Source: Candidatus Wildermuthbacteria bacterium RIFCSPHIGHO2_12_FULL_40_12 | Lineage (GTDB): Bacteria > Patescibacteriota > Minisyncoccia > Minisyncoccales > 2-12-FULL-40-12 | Length of the DNA stretch: 14,126 nt | Reading direction: 5' to 3' | NCBI GenBank assembly: GCA_001823315.1 | Contig: MHUC01000001.1 | Location: 1-14,126, forward strand | Shown: positions 10,597-14,126 of the stretch, one piece after another | How the letters are laid out: each line of letters begins with the position of its first letter | How positions within the stretch are numbered: position 1 is the first letter of the stretch | The notes under the pieces: generated by a model | Seen by the model: the letters and a program-made list of their open reading frames with translations, nothing else | What the model was told of the DNA's origin: nothing | Database searches by the model: none | Made by a program: the position numbers and the translations under genes

Positions 10597-11859
10597 ATGA
10601 AAAAGACGAAAAAGGACGTCGCTAACGACGTTGAAAAAGAGAGACCGGAACAGCAAGACCACAAAGCATTGGGCGCTAAACTTGACCTGTTTACATTCTC
10701 TGATCTGGTCGGACCCGGACTGCCATTATGGACGCCGAAAGGCACTTTGATACGGCACCTACTTGACGATTTTGTCTGGGAACTGCGCCAGAAAAGAGGA
10801 TACTCCAAAGTGGAAATACCTCACATCACCAAGAAAGACCTTTATATTAAAAGCGGCCACTGGGACAAATTCAAAGACGAACTTTTTCAGATTAAAACCA
10901 GAGAGGGTCATATCTTCGCCTTAAAACCGATGAATTGTCCTCATCACACCCAGATTTTCGCCAGAAAAATCCACAGCTACAAAGAACTTCCCCAACGCTA
11001 CGCCAACACCACTATGATGTATAGAGATGAACAAACCGGCGAATTATCCGGTATATTGCGCGTTCGCGCCATATCCATTGACGACTCGCATATTTTCGCC
11101 AGAAGATCGCAGGTAAAAGAAGAAATCATTAACGCTTGGGATATAATCCAAGAATTTTACAATAGCTTTGGGTTCAAACTGCAAGCCAGCTTGTCCTTGC
11201 GAGACCCCAAACGGCCAGAGAAATATCTTGGAAATCCATCGGTATGGCAGGAAACCGAACAAATTTTAAGAGAAGTTGCCAAGCATAAGGCGACAAAAAC
11301 CAAAGAAGACATTGGAGAGGCGGCTTTTTACGGACCAAAAATAGATTTCATATCCCAGGATTCCCTTGGCAGAAAATGGCAGATGGCGACTATTCAATTG
11401 GATATGAACATGCCAGAACGTTTTAATCTCTATTGCATCAACGAAAAAGGGCAAGAGGAAAGAATAGTGATGATACACTACGCGGTGATGGGATCTTTAG
11501 AAAGGTTTCTGGCAAACTTGCTGGAACATTTTGCCGGCGCCTTGCCTTTGTGGCTGTCGCCGGAGCAAATTTGGATTATTCCAATTACGTCGAAACAAAC
11601 TCAATACGCTAAAGAAATTGCTAAAATGTTTCAGGTTGCGGGTTTCAGATTTCAGGTAAGAGACGAAAACGAAACCCTGTCCAAAAGAATCCGAGAGGGA
11701 GAAACGCAAAAAATACCCTATCTTTTAGTTATTGGCGAAAAAGAAGAAAAATCCAAGAATATAAGCGTACGGCGCCGGGGCAAAGATATGGGATCAATGA
11801 GATTAGATAAATTCTTAAAACAGACAATAGATGAAATTTCAAAAAAGGACTGGGAATAA
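10597..11859 (+). CDS. thrS: Threonyl-tRNA synthetase lacking TGS and editing domains
   Basis: This class II synthetase attaches threonine to tRNA(Thr). At 420 residues it is far below the usual length near 640. After a charged 20-residue start it goes straight into the catalytic core (DHKALGAKLDLFTFSD), so the N-terminal TGS and Ser-editing domains are absent. The active-site zinc ligands are C114 (PMNCPHH), H165 (DDSHIF) and H294 (MIHYAVMG). Motif 2 is MYRDEQTGELSGILRVR (141-157) and motif 3 is GSLERF (299-304). The anticodon-binding domain covers about 322-415. Departures from E. coli include VRAISIDDSHIF for VRGFTQDDAHIF and IHYA for IHRA. It is 11 nt from dnaE and 2 nt from miaA, so co-transcription is likely. 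No SD. Confidence 0.96.
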   Translation: MKKTKKDVANDVEKERPEQQDHKALGAKLDLFTFSDLVGPGLPLWTPKGTLIRHLLDDFVWELRQKRGYSKVEIPHITKKDLYIKSGHWDKFKDELFQIKTREGHIFALKPMNCPHHTQIFARKIHSYKELPQRYANTTMMYRDEQTGELSGILRVRAISIDDSHIFARRSQVKEEIINAWDIIQEFYNSFGFKLQASLSLRDPKRPEKYLGNPSVWQETEQILREVAKHKATKTKEDIGEAAFYGPKIDFISQDSLGRKWQMATIQLDMNMPERFNLYCINEKGQEERIVMIHYAVMGSLERFLANLLEHFAGALPLWLSPEQIWIIPITSKQTQYAKEIAKMFQVAGFRFQVRDENETLSKRIREGETQKIPYLLVIGEKEEKSKNISVRRRGKDMGSMRLDKFLKQTIDEISKKDWE

Positions 11860-11861
11860 TA

Positions 11862-12785
11862 ATGACGAAGCGAATTATTGTAATCTTGGGCCCCACCACC
11901 AGCGGCAAATCTAATTTAGCTGTAAGAATTGCCCGAAAATTTAATGGAGAGATAGTATCTGCCGATTCAAGACAAGTATACAAAGGATTCGATATTGGAT
12001 CAGGCAAGGTAACGAAAAATGAGATGATGGGCATTCCCCATCATCTTTTAAGCGTTGCGAATCCGAAAAGAAAATTCACGGTTGCTCAATATAGAAAATT
12101 AGCGCTCAAAGCAATAGAAAAAATATTCGAAAATGGCAAAATTCCTATCATCTGCGGCGGAACCGGATTTTACATTCAATCAATCATTGACGGCATTGTT
12201 ATTCCCAAAGTTAAACCTGATTGGAAATTAAGAGAAAGATTGAGCAAGAAAACCGCCGAGGAATTATTTATCTGGTTGAGAAAGATAGACCCGAGAAGAG
12301 CCAAAACCATTGACCCAAACAATAAGAGAAGATTAATCAGGGCGTTGGAAATAGTGACAACAACCAAAGCCACTGTTCCGCTTCTTCAAAAAAAACCTCT
12401 TCCTTTTCCTGTCTTATTGATCGGCGTCAAAAAAACCGCGCCGGAGCTCAAGCGATTGATTCAGACAAGATTATTAAAAAGAATTAAACAGGGCATGATA
12501 AACGAAGTGAAAAGATTAAAAGAAAGCGGTTTGTCTTGGAAAAGATTGGAAGAATTAGGGTTAGAATACCGCTATGTCTCCAAGTATCTGCAAGGGAAAA
12601 TAAACAGGAAAGAGATGATTGAAAAGCTGCAAAAAGAAATTGAGCATTTTGCCAAGCGACAAATGACGTGGTTTTCCCGTCATTGGACGGGATCTTGCAA
12701 AGCGGGGAAACGGGATAAAGAAATAAATTGGGTTGAAAATTACCAACGGGCAGAAACGTTAGTTAAGAATTTCTTAAAAAAATAA
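11862..12785 (+). CDS. miaA: tRNA dimethylallyltransferase
   Basis: MiaA transfers a dimethylallyl group to N6 of A37 in tRNAs that read codons starting with U, the first step to ms2i6A. The 307-residue protein has normal length. Visible motifs are the P-loop GPTTSGKS (10-17), ADSRQVYKGFDIGSGK (34-49), IPHHL (58-62), CGGTGFYIQSIIDG (98-111), NKRRLIRALEI (154-164) and KRQMTWFSRHW (265-275). The ATG begins 2 nt after the thrS stop, so translational coupling or shared transcription is likely. Its stop codon lies within the bidirectional terminator at 12776-12812. This is the last plus-strand gene; the next genes converge on it. Confidence 0.97.
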   Translation: MTKRIIVILGPTTSGKSNLAVRIARKFNGEIVSADSRQVYKGFDIGSGKVTKNEMMGIPHHLLSVANPKRKFTVAQYRKLALKAIEKIFENGKIPIICGGTGFYIQSIIDGIVIPKVKPDWKLRERLSKKTAEELFIWLRKIDPRRAKTIDPNNKRRLIRALEIVTTTKATVPLLQKKPLPFPVLLIGVKKTAPELKRLIQTRLLKRIKQGMINEVKRLKESGLSWKRLEELGLEYRYVSKYLQGKINRKEMIEKLQKEIEHFAKRQMTWFSRHWTGSCKAGKRDKEINWVENYQRAETLVKNFLKK

Positions 12786-12812
12786 GGGAAGATTAAATCT
12801 CCCCTTGTTTTT
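12776..12812. terminator. Bidirectional intrinsic terminator between miaA and the 65-aa gene
   Basis: The stem AAGGGAAGA/TCTCCCCTT (12784-12792 with 12798-12806) has one A-C mismatch on the plus strand, which becomes a G-U pair on the minus strand. The plus strand continues G-TTTTT (12808-12812). The minus strand continues with seven U (12776-12782). It can end both converging transcripts. Confidence 0.8.
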
Positions 12813-12821
12813 ATTTTCATT

Positions 12822-13019
12822 CTAATGTTTCACCCCCATTTCCGTCTCTATTGTCAGAAACAACCCTGGATTAAAGGGGAAACGGTAAGCCGTATCCATT
12901 ATTGCTCCCCTGGTGATGACTAATACTTTAACATCATCGCCATCGTACAAAAGATGCACCCTTGGTTGCTCTGCGAAATAAATTAAAGCACAGAGATCCT
13001 CGATGTCGGAATTTTCCAT
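12822..13019 (-). CDS. 65-aa soluble mini-protein of unknown function
   Basis: The ATG at 13017-13019 is preceded by AAGGAG 6 nt upstream, in contrast to the SD-less gatB before it. The protein starts MENSDIEDLCALIYFAEQPR and is acidic at its N-terminus, with alternating hydrophobic stretches (HLLYDGDDVKVLVITRGA) that suggest a small alpha/beta fold. It has no signal or membrane helix and no recognised family. It has its own promoter inside the end of gatB (13067-13095) and ends at the terminator at 12776-12812. Because nothing terminates gatB, it is probably expressed both from its own promoter and by read-through. Confidence 0.7.
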   Translation of the reverse strand: MENSDIEDLCALIYFAEQPRVHLLYDGDDVKVLVITRGAIMDTAYRFPFNPGLFLTIETEMGVKH

Positions 13020-13066
13020 CTCCCTCTCCTTTTTAATGGGAATGGGTAATAAAAGGCACTGACTAT

Positions 13067-13095
13067 ATTCTATCGCTTTTTTTTTATTTAGTCAA
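13067..13095 (-). promoter_or_regulatory. Promoter of the 65-aa gene, overlapping the end of gatB
   Basis: On the minus strand the -35 box is TTGACT (13090-13095), the spacer 17 nt and mostly A, and the -10 box TAGAAT (13067-13072). The -35 box is made of the gatB Leu-Thr codons just before its stop. Confidence 0.7.
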
Positions 13096-14126
13096 AAGCT
13101 TTTTGAGGATTTTGGCGGCAAGCGCCGGATCCGCCTTGCCACTGCTCTTTGCCATCGCTTTGCCAATAAGATATTGAAAAGAATTGGTTTTGCCTTTTTG
13201 GAAATCAGCTACAGCTTCCTGATTTTCGCTAATAACCGTTTTGATAATATCTTCAATTTCTGATTCCGAATCAATCTGGTTTAAATTTTTGTCTTCGATA
13301 ATATGATGCGGGTCGGCGCCGCTTTGAAACATTTCTGCCAGAACCGTTTTAGCTGTCTTGCTCGAAATTTTCTTTTTATAAATTAAGAGTATAAATTCTG
13401 AAAAGTTTTCCGGTGTTATCAAAAATTCTTTCCCTTTTATTGACGCTCCCCGCAAAAGACCTTGCAAATCGGTAGTTAGATAATTGACAGCTGATTTTAT
13501 TAGCTGGGCCAAGTCGTTTTTGGGAATACGTTCTCCGAATTCGCTGATGATTTTTTCCAAATATCCGCCCATGTCTTTTCGCTGAACAAAAAACTCGGCG
13601 TCCTCTTTTGTTAACTCATATTCTCTGATAAATCTTTCTCGGTAATGCTTTGGGAGTTCCGGTATTTCCGATTTAATGCTTTGGATAAGCTCCGGCGCAA
13701 GAGATAATGGCGGCAGATCGGGCTCCGGGAAGTATCGATAATCATGCGATTTTTCCTTTTCTCGCTGACTGAAGGTAATTTCTTTAAGGTCGTGCCAACC
13801 ACGAGTTTCCTGAATAATTCTTTGCCCGCTCTCTAAAAGTTCTTTCTGACGATTAATCTCAAAATCAATCGCTTTCTCAACCGATCTGAAAGAGTTGAGG
13901 TTTTTGATTTCCACTTTCGTTCCCAATTTTTTACTCTCGGACAAAGAAATGTTAACTTCAACCCTCATCTGCCCCTTTTCCATACCGGCTTCGGAAACTC
14001 CAAGATAGCGCAGAATCAATTGAAACTCTTGTCCGAATAATTTCGCCTCCTTTCCAGAATCCAAATCCGGCTCCGTGACTAATTCCATTAAGGGCACTCC
14101 GGCCCTGTTAAAATCAACCAATGAAT
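13084..14126 (-). CDS. gatB: Aspartyl/glutamyl-tRNA(Asn/Gln) amidotransferase subunit B, C-terminal part
   Basis: GatB is the tRNA-binding kinase/transamidase subunit of GatCAB, which converts Glu-tRNA(Gln) and Asp-tRNA(Asn) to the amides. The 5' end lies beyond the window; the frame continues upstream as S-L-V-D-F, so the TTG at 14119-14121 is an internal Leu codon, not a start. About 346 of roughly 480 residues are present. Recognisable segments, numbered from that Leu, are NRAGVPLMELVTEPD (5-19), VEIKNLNSFRSVEKAIDFEI (70-89), ETRGWHDLKEITFS (105-118), SHDYRYFPEPDLPPL (125-139) and the tail-domain motif YLIGKAMAKSSGKADP. The tail domain helps recognise the tRNA elbow. No terminator follows the stop. 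Confidence 0.97.
   Translation of the reverse strand, partial: SLVDFNRAGVPLMELVTEPDLDSGKEAKLFGQEFQLILRYLGVSEAGMEKGQMRVEVNISLSESKKLGTKVEIKNLNSFRSVEKAIDFEINRQKELLESGQRIIQETRGWHDLKEITFSQREKEKSHDYRYFPEPDLPPLSLAPELIQSIKSEIPELPKHYRERFIREYELTKEDAEFFVQRKDMGGYLEKIISEFGERIPKNDLAQLIKSAVNYLTTDLQGLLRGASIKGKEFLITPENFSEFILLIYKKKISSKTAKTVLAEMFQSGADPHHIIEDKNLNQIDSESEIEDIIKTVISENQEAVADFQKGKTNSFQYLIGKAMAKSSGKADPALAAKILKKLLTK

Noticed and set aside
14119..14121. TTG as the start codon of gatB.
   Set aside because: It is the Leu of the conserved internal SLVDFNRAGVP segment; the frame continues beyond the window.

Overview
The window looks like a piece of chromosome from a Candidate Phyla Radiation (Patescibacteria, probably Parcubacteria-like) bacterium. 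This is inferred from several traits: a secreted fibre-like protein built on GNVGIGT-type repeats, a threonyl-tRNA synthetase with no TGS or editing domains, basic and acidic tails on small ribosomal proteins, housekeeping genes mostly without a Shine-Dalgarno (SD) site, and many short AT-rich repeats. No identification by database was possible.

Layout. Positions 1-1098 hold no conventional gene. They contain a dispersed-repeat-like segment, a minus-strand unit of two tiny ORFs behind a near-consensus promoter, a large stem-loop, 3.5 copies of a 31-bp tandem repeat, and two back-to-back minus-strand promoter-terminator units that look like small RNAs. Positions 1099-3417 (minus) are an RNA and ribosome cluster transcribed in the order rpmF, nusB, rnc, rpsP, with a 121-125 bp inverted-repeat element between rnc and rpsP. 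Positions 3522-4044 carry a RelE-type toxin-antitoxin operon whose -10 box lies inside a perfect 16-bp palindrome. Positions 4134-6139 encode a membrane-anchored fibre-like surface protein and a small membrane protein with QLDELN repeats, the latter probably on a leaderless mRNA. rnhB follows, with AT-rich repeat-derived insertions in its reading frame. At 6859-7320 a 63-aa membrane mini-protein (minus) and a well-defined non-coding RNA candidate (plus) diverge from facing promoters. Positions 7361-12785 (plus) hold dnaE, thrS and miaA. They converge on a 65-aa SD-led mini-gene, whose promoter lies in the last codons of gatB, and on gatB itself, which runs off the window end.

The housekeeping genes cover replication (dnaE, rnhB), RNA processing and antitermination (rnc, nusB), ribosome structure (rpsP, rpmF) and tRNA charging or modification (thrS, miaA, gatB). 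The most unusual pattern lies between them. The small ORFs have near-consensus promoters and AAGGAG(G) SD sites, while most large genes have no SD. Three separately predicted small RNAs each carry CCUCCU, the complement of that SD, and two of them share the longer motif CTATA(T)CCTCCT(A)CGTCC. This could be an undescribed family of anti-SD regulatory RNAs, but that is a hypothesis from sequence alone.
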